Part shown: positions 1-8,011 of the stretch, piece by piece
Layout of the letters: every line of letters begins with the position of its first letter
Position numbering within the stretch: position 1 is the first letter of the stretch
NCBI GenBank assembly: GCA_034423575.1
Contig: DAOUIF010000013.1
Span: 1 to 64,000, forward strand
Direction of reading: 5' to 3'
Length of the DNA: 64,000 nucleotides
DNA from: Bin87 sp034423575
GTDB taxonomy: Bacteria > Chloroflexota > Dehalococcoidia > Lucifugimonadales > UBA3495
The notes under the pieces: generated by a model
Seen by the model: only the letters and a program-made list of their open reading frames with translations
Told to the model about the DNA's origin: nothing
The model's database searches: none
Made by a program: the position numbers and the translations under genes

Positions 1-23
1 TGCGGAGGAGGCGGACATCATGT

Positions 24-46
24 AGGGGTAGGTTTCGCCTACCCCT
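24..46. repeat. Short hairpin, AGGGG/CCCCT family, copy 1
   Basis: A perfect 9-bp stem (AGGGGTAGG with CCTACCCCT) closes a five-base loop. It resembles the hairpins at 51901-51928 and 52286-52317, which share the AGGGG...CCCCT stem base. No T-tract follows, so it is more likely a REP-like repeat than a terminator. Confidence 0.5.
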
Positions 47-169
47 GCGATGTACAATGGTACGGGCACTTCCCCGGAAGTTCCTGTTGTCTGGGGCTAT
101 ATGGGGACCTCCCAGCGAAAAGTTCGCAGTACAGCCCCTTTTGGCCCACCACTAACCCCTCGAAACCCG

Positions 170-208
170 CGTTTCGTGCCCGTTTTGAGCACGAAACGTT
201 ATTTTTGT
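170..208 (+). terminator. Probable intrinsic terminator
   Basis: A perfect 10-bp stem (170-179 with 189-198, CGTTTCGTGC/GCACGAAACG) and a nine-base loop are followed by TTATTTTTG. The arrangement suits transcription from the left, ending a gene that begins outside the window. Confidence 0.55.
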
Positions 209-264
209 GTCCCCTGAAATTCGCCGCTAACCGTGAATACTACTTCCGCCGGCCGTGCACGAAA

Positions 265-1056
265 TCAAACCGCCGCGCCAGATCGCGGTCCCCAGGTCAC
301 GCCGAACTCAGCCCTAGACACCAACTCGCCGGTCAGAGTTTCCGCGGTCTGCCCGGCCAGCCATACACCCGGCGGCGCCAGGGCTTCGGGCTGAACCATG
401 GGTATGTGGGCAGTGCCCGGCCAGTCGCCGCGGCGATTCATCCAGGTATCCACCCGGCCGGGCTCGAAGACGTTCACCGCGATGTTATGCGGACGCACCT
501 CTTCGGCCAGGCTCAAAAACATCCGCTCCAGCGCCGCCTTGCTCATGGAGTAGCCGACCCGTCCTTCGCGATAGTTCCTGGCAGAGCCCGAGGTGACGCA
601 GTAGATGGAACCACCTTCCCCTCGGGCTATCATGGAAGGCAGCGCATACTTGCAAAGGAGCAGCGGGCCACGCACATTCACCGCTAGACACTGGTCCAGC
701 AAATCGACGTCCAGGTCGACTACCGGCGACTCACAGTCCATCCCCGCATTGCAAACGAGCGCATCTATGCGGCCGAAATGGTCCAGCGTGGCGTTGACCA
801 GGTTTTGAATGTCCTCGACCCGCGCCACGTCACAGCGGACCGCCAGCGCGACGCCGCCCCGAGCGGTGATCTGTGCCGCCGTATCGCGGATGTCACCCGA
901 CCCGTACTTCTCGTACTCTGTGCCTGCGGACCGGTCGTCCTCGGTGCGCGACGTTACCACCACGCTGGCGCCGGCCTCGCCCAACCCCAGGCAGATGGCG
1001 CGCCCGATCCCCCGACTGCCACCGGTTACGATCGCTACTTTTCCGTCAAGTCTCAT
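265..1056 (-). CDS. SDR family NAD(P)-dependent oxidoreductase
   Basis: A classical short-chain dehydrogenase/reductase of 263 aa, close to the usual 250. It shows the Rossmann motif TGGSRGIG near residues 11-18, the CNAG motif near 103, and the catalytic Ser plus Tyr-x3-Lys (VGYSMSK) near 167-173, so it should be a working NAD(P)-dependent alcohol/ketone oxidoreductase in the cytoplasm. The ATG follows GGCGGGA, an acceptable ribosome site. A GMC oxidoreductase lies upstream on the same strand 91 bp away, so both may be co-transcribed and act on related alcohols. The substrate cannot be read. Confidence 0.9.
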   Translation of the reverse strand: MRLDGKVAIVTGGSRGIGRAICLGLGEAGASVVVTSRTEDDRSAGTEYEKYGSGDIRDTAAQITARGGVALAVRCDVARVEDIQNLVNATLDHFGRIDALVCNAGMDCESPVVDLDVDLLDQCLAVNVRGPLLLCKYALPSMIARGEGGSIYCVTSGSARNYREGRVGYSMSKAALERMFLSLAEEVRPHNIAVNVFEPGRVDTWMNRRGDWPGTAHIPMVQPEALAPPGVWLAGQTAETLTGELVSRAEFGVTWGPRSGAAV

Positions 1057-1147
1057 TGCATCCCGCCCGTCACGAAACTGCGTAAGCTCAAACTGCGGCG
1101 AGCATATATCGTCGATATGGTGCTCGCAAGTCGCGTATCCCCCTTGG

Positions 1148-2767
1148 TCACCGGCCTGACCGTATGAAGTCCGCCACCCGTTCCGCGACCATGATCACCG
1201 CCGGATTGATCGGCGCGCGCACCAGGTCGGGCATTATCGAGGCGTCGACGATCCGCAGCCCCACCATGCCGTGGACCTTGCCGTACTGATCGACGACGGC
1301 CAGCGGATCGCTAGAGGGACCCATCCGGCAGGTACAGGAAATGTGCGAGTAGGTTGTCGCTTCCCGCAGCAGCCACCGATCCAACGCGTCGTCGCTATCC
1401 AGGTCACCGTCCTCGGGTTCAATACGTCTTGCCAGCATGGGCGCGAGTTCGTGTCGCTCTGCCAATTCCAGGGCCAGGCGGATTCCCGCCCTCAATCTCT
1501 CCCGGTCAAAAGGTTCGGCCAGGTAGTTGTAGTTCATCGCGGGCTGTACTCGGTTGTCGGAAGAGGTGAGCGTCAATTCTCCCTGGCTTTCCGGCAGCAA
1601 CAGTGCCACCATCATCTCGAAGTGGCGGCCACCACCGGCCTCACCCGAAACAGGTCCCCACCCTGTTGCCGCGAGTGAGCCCCCCTTGACGCGGGGCACA
1701 GCCGGCCCGGAGAGACTGATCCCCAAATCGTTTCTCAAGTGGGAACTGGGAGCGGTGAGCCTCAATGCAGCGCCGCCGGCGCCCCTGTTTGCAACGGCCT
1801 CAAAACCCTCACCGATTTCCCAGGTGACGTACAACTTCGGGTGGTCTTTCAGGTTCCGTCCCACTCCGGGGACATCCTGCACCACCGGGATTCCAAAGTT
1901 CGCCAGCTGCCCGGCCGGCCCCACGCCGGAGAGCAGCAGCAGGTGGGGCGAACCCACCGCGCCGGCGCTGAGGATTATCTCCTCGGCTTCCACGGTGAAC
2001 GTCTCGCCGCCGCTTTCCACCATTAGGCCAGTGGCGCGGTTGCCTTGAAAGAGGATCCGCTGCACCTGACAATTGGCCCGCACCGTCAGGTTGAGCCGGT
2101 GGCGGGATTGGCCCAGGTAGCCCAACGCGGTGCTGAACCGAACTCCGTTGTGATTGTTGGTAACGCCCGGCCCGACGCCGTTGGAATCGGGATGGTTGTG
2201 GTCTTCGGCCTCCTCGTAGCCGCTGGCGCGGCAGGCGTCAAAGAACGCTCGCTGCGCATCATCCCAGGCGTCCGGATTGGAATGGTGGACGAAGATGGGC
2301 CCGTCGGCACCGTGAAAGTCGCCGTGCTGGTCCACGTCCGTTTCCGATTTCCGGAAGAACGGCAGGACCTTGTCATAGCTCCATTCGTCGTTACCGCGGG
2401 ACGCCCAGGCGTCGAAATCCTCCGGTACGCCGCGGTAGAAGGCCGAAGAGTTGATGGCACTGGAGCCGCCGGTAACCCGGCCTCTGGGCACCAGCATCGG
2501 TGGCGCCAGGTCGGTCGCGGTTGCCGTGAACTGCCAATTATGCGGGTTGGTGGTCAACCATTCCGGGTGGCCGGCGGCGGTTCGCGATGTTGGCGGGACC
2601 GGTGCCGCCGCGAAGCCATGCTTCAACTCGTCGGGCAGCAGTTCGAAGTCCGGATAATCCGGCCCCGCTTCCAAGAGCAGCACCGAGCGTCCCGGGTCTT
2701 CCGATAGCCGGGCCGCAAGCACCGAACCGGCGGAACCTGCTCCCACGATCGCCACATCGTATCTCAT
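1148..2767 (-). CDS. GMC family FAD-dependent oxidoreductase (choline dehydrogenase-like), copy 1
   Basis: A glucose-methanol-choline flavoenzyme of about 539 aa, expected to oxidise an alcohol to an aldehyde or ketone. The N-terminus carries the ADP-binding motif VGAGSAGS and a conserved LLLEAGP strand. The PRG...GGSSAIN segment near residue 95 is the GMC signature. Near the C-terminus HISCTCRMGP supplies the catalytic His and APINPAV the partner Asn. The start chosen is the ATG at 2767; a TTG four codons earlier is possible, but the family normally begins just before YDVAIVGAG. It sits between an SDR and a beta-helix protein on the same strand. Two paralogues lie at 10718 and 50339. Confidence 0.93.
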   Translation of the reverse strand: MRYDVAIVGAGSAGSVLAARLSEDPGRSVLLLEAGPDYPDFELLPDELKHGFAAAPVPPTSRTAAGHPEWLTTNPHNWQFTATATDLAPPMLVPRGRVTGGSSAINSSAFYRGVPEDFDAWASRGNDEWSYDKVLPFFRKSETDVDQHGDFHGADGPIFVHHSNPDAWDDAQRAFFDACRASGYEEAEDHNHPDSNGVGPGVTNNHNGVRFSTALGYLGQSRHRLNLTVRANCQVQRILFQGNRATGLMVESGGETFTVEAEEIILSAGAVGSPHLLLLSGVGPAGQLANFGIPVVQDVPGVGRNLKDHPKLYVTWEIGEGFEAVANRGAGGAALRLTAPSSHLRNDLGISLSGPAVPRVKGGSLAATGWGPVSGEAGGGRHFEMMVALLLPESQGELTLTSSDNRVQPAMNYNYLAEPFDRERLRAGIRLALELAERHELAPMLARRIEPEDGDLDSDDALDRWLLREATTYSHISCTCRMGPSSDPLAVVDQYGKVHGMVGLRIVDASIMPDLVRAPINPAVIMVAERVADFIRSGR

Positions 2768-2788
2768 GATTTCTCGCAAAGGGGATCG

Positions 2789-4003
2789 TCAGAATCGGTA
2801 ATCACAAGCGTTGCGCTCGTAGCTGTTGCCTTCCAAGGCAAGGTCGTGGTCGTCCGTTACGAAAACGCCGCACTCTCTGGAGGCAGCGATCCGATTACCT
2901 GAAATGCTGTAATGACGCCTGGGGTCGCCAACGGCTTCGTGTGTCTGCGGTGCCCGATCGCTCCAAAGCCGAATGCCGTTTCGGTTTTCCTCGATACGGT
3001 TCCCGACTATGACATTGCTCCGGCCGTGCTCGATGGCGATTCCGTCGAAACGGTTGGCCCGAATTTCGTTGCCTCGCATCGTTGAGTTGGTTGAGTAACC
3101 CAGCCAAAACCCATAGTTCGAATAGTTGGCGATGTTGTCTTCGAAGACGTTGCCCGAACAGAACACCGCCTCAAACGCGTTATTGGGCGAATAGCTGGCG
3201 TCATTGCCGCTTACGAAATTGTCGTTGGAGGATTCGCCGTGGTGTCCGCGGATGAAGAACCCGTCGCCGCTGTAGCGCAGGCTGTTGCCCGTAATCCGGT
3301 TGTGGTTGGAGCCGTCTTCAAGAAGTATGCCCGCAGAGTCCGCAGTGTCGCACCAGAAGCGGTCCGTGTAGCGGATGCAATGCTCCGCCTGGTTGTCCGA
3401 TATCTCGTTGTGGCTGGACCGCAACAGGTAGATTCCCACGTTGCCGCAGTGAGAGGCGTTGTTCCCCGAAATCACGTTGTGGTCTGACCGGATCAGACTG
3501 ATGCCGTTGAAGCCGTTGCCGGTTTGGTTGTTTTCGATCACGCTGTTGCGGACACGGTAGAGGTATATCCCGCCGCCAAACCCCTCCTCCACCGGAGCCT
3601 CGATGTCGGGCAGCCAACCTGTATCCTGGGGGTTCGCGTTGTCCGACACGACGCAGCCCAGGATGTTGAGGTTGCGCACGTTGTCGGCGTGTATCCCATA
3701 GTGGAAGCCGATCACGATGCCGTTGGCGATGGTTACGTCCCGGCAATCGTGGACCCAAATCCCCACGCCGCCGTTACGCTCACCGTCCAGCACCACGCCG
3801 GAGAGGTTCAGCGACACGCCGTCAGTGCGGATTTCGATGACGGCGTCGGGCGAGGACCGGGCCTCAAGCCCCGGGTATCGGGACGGCTTGAAAGTGTCCC
3901 GAGTGTACCTGTCCGGGACTACGGAGACACGGGTCATCGGAGTTCTGGCTAGGCCTTCCACGAAACGCCGGCCCGGGTGCGGATACGGAAATACGTCACC
4001 CAA
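2789..4003 (-). CDS. Right-handed parallel beta-helix (NosD-like) repeat protein
   Basis: A 404-aa protein made mostly of 20-25 residue turns with the pattern N-x-I-x-G-N or N-x-I-x-D-N, typical of NosD/pectate-lyase-like beta-helices (PbH1 repeats). At least ten turns are visible from about residue 85 to the end. Such folds bind or cleave polysaccharides or act as structural repeats; no catalytic set could be assigned. The predicted start is TTG, preceded by GGAG at good spacing; an ATG at 3937 would give a 382-aa form. Neither form has an obvious signal peptide, which is unusual for a fold that is often secreted. It ends 21 bp before the GMC gene. Confidence 0.75.
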   Translation of the reverse strand: MGDVFPYPHPGRRFVEGLARTPMTRVSVVPDRYTRDTFKPSRYPGLEARSSPDAVIEIRTDGVSLNLSGVVLDGERNGGVGIWVHDCRDVTIANGIVIGFHYGIHADNVRNLNILGCVVSDNANPQDTGWLPDIEAPVEEGFGGGIYLYRVRNSVIENNQTGNGFNGISLIRSDHNVISGNNASHCGNVGIYLLRSSHNEISDNQAEHCIRYTDRFWCDTADSAGILLEDGSNHNRITGNSLRYSGDGFFIRGHHGESSNDNFVSGNDASYSPNNAFEAVFCSGNVFEDNIANYSNYGFWLGYSTNSTMRGNEIRANRFDGIAIEHGRSNVIVGNRIEENRNGIRLWSDRAPQTHEAVGDPRRHYSISGNRIAASRECGVFVTDDHDLALEGNSYERNACDYRF

Positions 4004-4034
4004 TCGGCTCCGCGCGTCACTTTGGTTAGCCGGA

Positions 4035-4292
4035 TCAGTTCAGGCTCGGCCCGCCCCCGGAGCCGCGGGAACTGAACCCAGGATGGTCGTCCAGGTCCGA
4101 CGCATCATCCTGATGCTGGCCGCGCAGGACGCAATGCCCGCACACTTTGCAAACCGGATGCCGGTTAGCGAATTTCGGGTGGGGGATATTGCACGTGGGG
4201 CTGTCAGGGCGCTCGCAACGGGGACACCCGTCACACTTTCGGTGTCCGGTTCCCTGCCCGGTCTGGGTTCGTGGGTCCAATACCGTGACCAT
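4035..4292 (-). CDS. Small cysteine-rich, probable zinc-ribbon protein
   Basis: An 85-aa reading frame with seven cysteines in two clusters: CDGCPRC near residues 20-26, a single Cys near 35, and CKVCGHC near 49-55. This C-x2-C-x2-C spacing suggests one or two bound zinc ions or an iron-sulfur site. The ATG follows AAGGGGAAGG at normal spacing, which supports translation. The tail is acidic then Gly/Ser-rich. No named family is recognised. It lies between the LigB dioxygenase and the beta-helix gene on the same strand, so it could be co-expressed. A longer frame-shifted ORF over the same bases was judged a shadow because it has no motif. Confidence 0.5.
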   Translation of the reverse strand: MVTVLDPRTQTGQGTGHRKCDGCPRCERPDSPTCNIPHPKFANRHPVCKVCGHCVLRGQHQDDASDLDDHPGFSSRGSGGGPSLN

Positions 4293-4393
4293 GATCGACG
4301 CCTTCCCCTTGGGTTAAGGGCAATGGGTCCGCCGCACCGAATTGACCACCGGTGCGGCCGACTGCAGCCCATGGATTGCCGGTGTCCGGCCTA

Positions 4394-5365
4394 TCAGTTC
4401 CAGATGGCGGCCACGCGGTAGGCCAGTTGGGTGTTTGACTCCCGTACGTCGACGATCTCCGCCGGAACGTTGCCCAGGATCCCCAACGCAATAATCCAGT
4501 TCAGGATCTCGTGATCACCGGAGTCCTGGATCTCCTCGGGGGTGAGTTCCGCCAGCTTGCTCCCCTTGCCGGAGCGCACCATTTCCAGGTAGCGGCGGTC
4601 GGTTTCGACATCGATCTCCCGGCATTGGAACTTGTGGGCCAGGAAACTGTGTGACCAACTGGAGGAAGCCACCACGGCGACCCGCTCGTCCCTGGTGTCC
4701 AGGAACCTGCGAATCCCCTGCCCCAATTGGTAGCACCGTTTGGGAGTGGGACGCGGTGGGTAGTCGGGTCCGGCCTCTTCGCCGTAGCAGTTGACGAACA
4801 GGGGCAGCAGCGGGAACCTGCCGTCCGGGTCCAGGAACACCAGCGGGTTGATGATGGCGTGGGCCAGTCCCCAGTCCCAACCCTTGAGGGCACTGGAGGA
4901 GGCCATGTCGAACCCGTCCCGGATCAGAAAGTTGCGCAGATCCTGGGAAAACTCCTTGGGGCACTGGAAAGTGAACTTGGTCTCCGGCTCAGCGTCCCAC
5001 AGGTTGGTACGGGCCGCCCCGCGCTGGAAGGGGTAGCCGTCGACTTCAGCGCCGGTGTACAGGCAGAAGGGAGGCAGGTTGTCCTGCAGGAAGTTCTCCG
5101 CCTGGTCGTCGCCGATCACCATCACCACGTCGGGCTCCCACTCGTGGAGGCGGTCGCGCATGATCTTGAACGACTCAACAACCTTCTTCTGGTCGCTGAT
5201 GTCCCGGCTCAGTCCGTTGTCATCGCCCAGCTCTTTGAGCAACTGGGCGGGAGCTTCGTAGCCCGGCACCCGGGCAAATACCCGCTCTCGGCCGGTGGCC
5301 CATACCTCGGGCGGCGTCAGGATGATGGGGCCGTGAGAACAGCCCAGACCCAGTAGTTCAGCCAT
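4394..5365 (-). CDS. LigB-type extradiol ring-cleavage dioxygenase family protein, copy 1
   Basis: A 323-aa protein of the class III extradiol dioxygenase catalytic subunit family (LigB, gallate and protocatechuate 4,5-dioxygenase relatives). In LigB the iron is held by two His and a Glu, with a catalytic His. By hand alignment the first His is present (CSHGP, residue 11), the catalytic His is present (SWSHSF) and the Glu is present (HEILNW), but the second metal His, in the NDH motif of LigB, reads GDDQ here. This may still bind metal but marks a distinct subfamily. AGGAGG lies just upstream of the ATG. A paralogue with the same change lies at 49064. Confidence 0.85.
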   Translation of the reverse strand: MAELLGLGCSHGPIILTPPEVWATGRERVFARVPGYEAPAQLLKELGDDNGLSRDISDQKKVVESFKIMRDRLHEWEPDVVMVIGDDQAENFLQDNLPPFCLYTGAEVDGYPFQRGAARTNLWDAEPETKFTFQCPKEFSQDLRNFLIRDGFDMASSSALKGWDWGLAHAIINPLVFLDPDGRFPLLPLFVNCYGEEAGPDYPPRPTPKRCYQLGQGIRRFLDTRDERVAVVASSSWSHSFLAHKFQCREIDVETDRRYLEMVRSGKGSKLAELTPEEIQDSGDHEILNWIIALGILGNVPAEIVDVRESNTQLAYRVAAIWN

Positions 5366-5487
5366 TTTGTCCTCCTAACGACCCGGAGTCAGCGCAGGAT
5401 TCGGGGGAGTTGTCGCGATTGTAGGGACACGCGTGGAGGACTGTCAATTTGTACGGTTGCCCCACGTGCAACCTATTTCGCTTGAAT

Positions 5488-5582
5488 TGTCATTGCGAGC
5501 GGAGCGCGGCAATCTCGTCAGGGCAATGGAGGCGTTAGCGTGAACGAGATCGCCACGTCGCTGCGCTCCTCGCGATGACAAA
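5488..5582. repeat. Palindromic intergenic repeat, family A, copy 1
   Basis: The outer arms are imperfect inverted repeats of about 33 bp: TGTCATTGCGAGCGGAGCG... on the left and its complement ending ...CTCCTCGCGATGACA on the right, with a variable centre. Three more copies lie at 12840, 41379 and 48957. Length (93 bp), terminal inverted repeats and purely intergenic location resemble a MITE. The rest of the gap to 5702 holds nothing recognisable. Confidence 0.9.
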
Positions 5583-5702
5583 ATGCGCGGGAGCGGGGGA
5601 TGGACGCACCATGGACGCAATGGTTCGCCCATGCGCAACTGTACCCACTCTGGGGCCAATTGCGTCGGGCCACCGAGCTTGCCGTCGCTTGCGCCGGATC
5701 CC

Positions 5703-5951
5703 CTATTCGGCGGTGATCAGGCCGGCCGCGAGCAGCGCATCGCGAAGGGCATCGCCCGAGATGGCGTGCTTCGCAGACCATCCGGTATCCGGCTGACCAG
5801 GCGTCCCGCGAGCCCACACGATAAGTACTCCCGCTTCCTCGTCCATGTCTTCCGGGACCGTGGATCGCTCGATTTGAGATCTGGCTACCATGGCCCATTC
5901 CTCGGTGGAGAACATGAGCCGATTATTGCTGGTGGGCGCCGGTTCTGGCAT
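5703..5951 (-). CDS. Small hypothetical protein
   Basis: An 82-aa acidic protein whose ATG is preceded by CTGGAGA at eight bases. It lies 37 bp downstream of the DUF1932-type dehydrogenase on the same strand, so the two are probably co-transcribed. A conserved-looking core contains EEWAMVAR and an ending DALRDALLAAGLITAE, which suggests a short alpha/beta fold. No family is recognised, and no membrane segment or signal peptide is seen. A longer frame exists upstream, but it runs into the dehydrogenase and has no better start. Confidence 0.6.
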   Translation of the reverse strand: MPEPAPTSNNRLMFSTEEWAMVARSQIERSTVPEDMDEEAGVLIVWARGTPGQPDTGWSAKHAISGDALRDALLAAGLITAE

Positions 5952-5988
5952 TGAGTATCTCCAGTTGCAAAATGGCGCAAGCCCGACT

Positions 5989-6894
5989 TCAGGCTTGGTC
6001 TCCAGCGTCCACGCGTGCCGGTACGTGCTGCGCCAGTTCCTGAATGGTCTCGGTGAAAGTGCGGTTACGGTCTCGCGTCTCGGGGAATTCTTCGCCGAGG
6101 GGAGTGCCGCCAATGAAACGGTACATCTCCGCGACCCCCTCGAACAGATGCGGCGTCATACCCAGTTCGTCAAAAGTATCGCGAATTTCCTCCATCTCGC
6201 TGACCCACCGGCGCGAACGCGGCGGAACCGTCGGTATGGTGCGCTCCATGCGCTGCAACACCGCCTGTTGGCCGGAACCGAATTCAGCTAATAGAGGTTC
6301 GGTAAGCCCCATGAGATCTGCCGCCATCAGGAGCTGGGTGTACAGCGCCCACGACCCCTTGGTCATGGCCGCATAGCACATCTTGATGCCCGAAGCCTGC
6401 CCCACCGCGCCGTCCAGCTTCAATACCGCCAGACCAAAGTCGTTCAGTTGCTCAAACTGCGCCGCGTGCTGGCCGGAGGCGTAGAAGTGCGGACTGTAAC
6501 CGGGCCGCGGCGGGCCGCCGATTATGGACACGTCAACGAACCGTCCGCCGGCGTCGGTGATGATCGGCTCCAGATCCCGCGCCAACTGAGGAGAGATGGC
6601 GTTGCACTCCGCGAACAGGGTGTCGGAGCCCGTGGCGACCAGTGCGTCAGCGACCTGCTGGCACACTCCGGGCACCGCCCCGGACACGGTCATGGACAGT
6701 ATCAGGTCCGACTGTTCGACCAACTCTTCCATCGTGGCAACGTCGCGTATTCCGGCTTTCTGGGACAGGGCGCGAGTCCGGTCGCTGCGGCCGGCGAGGC
6801 AGGTGATCACATCCAGTTCATTGTCCCGCAGGCGCTGTCCGACGGCATGCCCCATATCGCCAGGACTCAGAATGGCCACGGTGTTGATATTCAT
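5989..6894 (-). CDS. NAD(P)-binding dehydrogenase, 6-phosphogluconate/3-hydroxyisobutyrate dehydrogenase-like with DUF1932-type C-terminus
   Basis: A 301-aa beta-hydroxyacid dehydrogenase-like protein. The N-terminal Rossmann domain begins VAILSPGDMGHAVG, and a later GIKMCYAAMTKG stretch holds the Lys/Asn-type catalytic helix of the family in altered form. The C-terminal helices match the DUF1932 type rather than classic HIBADH. It would oxidise a 3-hydroxyacid with NAD(P). The start is ATG 6894; the longer frame adds only a poor 18-residue leader. An extended -10 motif lies about 40 bases upstream. It appears to lead a two-gene unit with the 82-aa protein. Confidence 0.82.
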   Translation of the reverse strand: MNINTVAILSPGDMGHAVGQRLRDNELDVITCLAGRSDRTRALSQKAGIRDVATMEELVEQSDLILSMTVSGAVPGVCQQVADALVATGSDTLFAECNAISPQLARDLEPIITDAGGRFVDVSIIGGPPRPGYSPHFYASGQHAAQFEQLNDFGLAVLKLDGAVGQASGIKMCYAAMTKGSWALYTQLLMAADLMGLTEPLLAEFGSGQQAVLQRMERTIPTVPPRSRRWVSEMEEIRDTFDELGMTPHLFEGVAEMYRFIGGTPLGEEFPETRDRNRTFTETIQELAQHVPARVDAGDQA

Positions 6895-6930
6895 CAAAGC
6901 TATCTCTCGAAGGAAGTAATGAGCCCGCAA

Positions 6931-6939
6931 ACTATAGCA
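6931..6939 (-). promoter_or_regulatory. Possible extended -10 promoter element
   Basis: On the minus strand the sequence reads TGCTATAGT, an extended -10 (TGn plus TATAGT). No good -35 box is seen at 17-18 bp. It would drive the dehydrogenase whose ATG is at 6894. Confidence 0.35.
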
Positions 6940-7049
6940 TGATGGCACGGTCTCCCCGCCGAGAACCGGTTGCGAACGATGCCTGAGACGGGGATACTGG
7001 GGCCGGAAACTACTAGATCGTAACTCGCCGGCAGCCGCTGGAGGTGAAC

Positions 7050-7922
7050 ATGGCGTTCGCGCATCCCGAGTACCTCGTATCCACCCATTGGCTGGCCGAG
7101 CATTTGGCCGACGCCGACGTCCGCGTTTTTGAAACGACCGTCTTCCTGCACCGGAGCGAGGGTGGTGTGCGCGCCGAGTCGGGACGAACAGAGTATGAGA
7201 CCGGGCACATCCCCGGTTCCGGCTTCCTCGACCTGCAGGCAGACTTCTCCGATAACGACCAGCCCTACCGTTTCATGATGCCATCGGCATCAGCATTCGC
7301 GGAGGCCGCTGGGCGTCACGGCATATCGGAGGACTCGAAACTAGTACTGTACGACCGACTGGGTTCGCAGTGGGCGGCAAGGCTGTGGTGGATGTTCCGC
7401 TCGATGGGCTGCCACGGTGCGGTGGTGCTGGACGGTGGCCTGCGCCGTTGGACAGCTGAGGGTCGTCCGTCTTCGACCGAGCCGGCGACCTACGCCCCCG
7501 CGGTCTTCAATCCGACGGCCGACACGGCTCGCTTCGCCGATCTGGCCGAGGTGAAGGCGTTCATGGAGGACGGCGGTGGAAGTTGCCTGATCAATGCCCT
7601 GGGGCGGGATCAGCACTCGGGAGCCGATGGGGGTACGGGTTATGGCCGCGCCGGCCACATCCCCGGGGCGACCAACGTGCCGTCGGGGGAGTTGACCGAT
7701 CCCGATACCGGCCTGTTCCGGCCGGCCGATGAACTGGCGTCCCTCTTCGCTGAAGCCGGCGCCGACCCGTCACAGCGCGTAGTCACCTATTGCGGAGGCG
7801 GCATTGCTGCGTCCAACGACGCCTTCGTGCTCGCCATGCTGGGCTATGAGAACGTTGCGGTCTACGATGCCTCCATGTCCGAGTACGCCGCCGACCCGTC
7901 GCTGCCGCTGGTGGCCGCGTAA
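7050..7922 (+). CDS. Two-domain sulfurtransferase (thiosulfate/3-mercaptopyruvate type)
   Basis: A 290-aa tandem rhodanese protein. The first domain (about residues 8-135) has Asp in the loop VVLYDRLGS where the active Cys would sit, as is usual for the inactive half. The second domain carries the catalytic loop VVTYCGGGIAAS near residue 245, whose Cys takes the sulfane sulfur. It moves sulfur from thiosulfate or 3-mercaptopyruvate to cyanide or a thiol acceptor in the cytoplasm. GGAGGT sits five bases before ATG 7050, so this start is preferred to GTG two codons earlier. It leads a run of plus-strand genes to 12268. Confidence 0.92.
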   Translation: MAFAHPEYLVSTHWLAEHLADADVRVFETTVFLHRSEGGVRAESGRTEYETGHIPGSGFLDLQADFSDNDQPYRFMMPSASAFAEAAGRHGISEDSKLVLYDRLGSQWAARLWWMFRSMGCHGAVVLDGGLRRWTAEGRPSSTEPATYAPAVFNPTADTARFADLAEVKAFMEDGGGSCLINALGRDQHSGADGGTGYGRAGHIPGATNVPSGELTDPDTGLFRPADELASLFAEAGADPSQRVVTYCGGGIAASNDAFVLAMLGYENVAVYDASMSEYAADPSLPLVAA

Positions 7923-8011
7923 CCGCGGCCGACAGACTGGTCCGTTTACCGCCGGCGGAGCCCCGTTACCAATCACATCACGGATCCGGCCACCAAAAGG
8001 GGAGGTGAGCC

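Larger units (their letters stand above)
1..264. other. Intergenic segment at the window edge
   Basis: No complete gene is visible. One frame could end an upstream plus-strand gene at a TAG at 23-25 (last residues AEEADIM), but too little is present to name it. Immediately after comes a short hairpin (24-46), and a terminator-like hairpin with a T-rich tail lies at 170-208. The long open frame across this stretch lacks a ribosome site and has no recognisable domain, so it was not called. Confidence 0.35.

Noticed and set aside
205..687. 160-aa plus-strand open frame at the window start
   Set aside because: It overlaps the SDR gene on the other strand, has no ribosome site or domain and is rich in Arg/Pro/His as expected for a GC-rich shadow.
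4040..4372. 110-aa frame overlapping the Cys-rich small gene
   Set aside because: It lacks motifs and has a poorer ribosome site than the 85-aa frame with paired Cys clusters.
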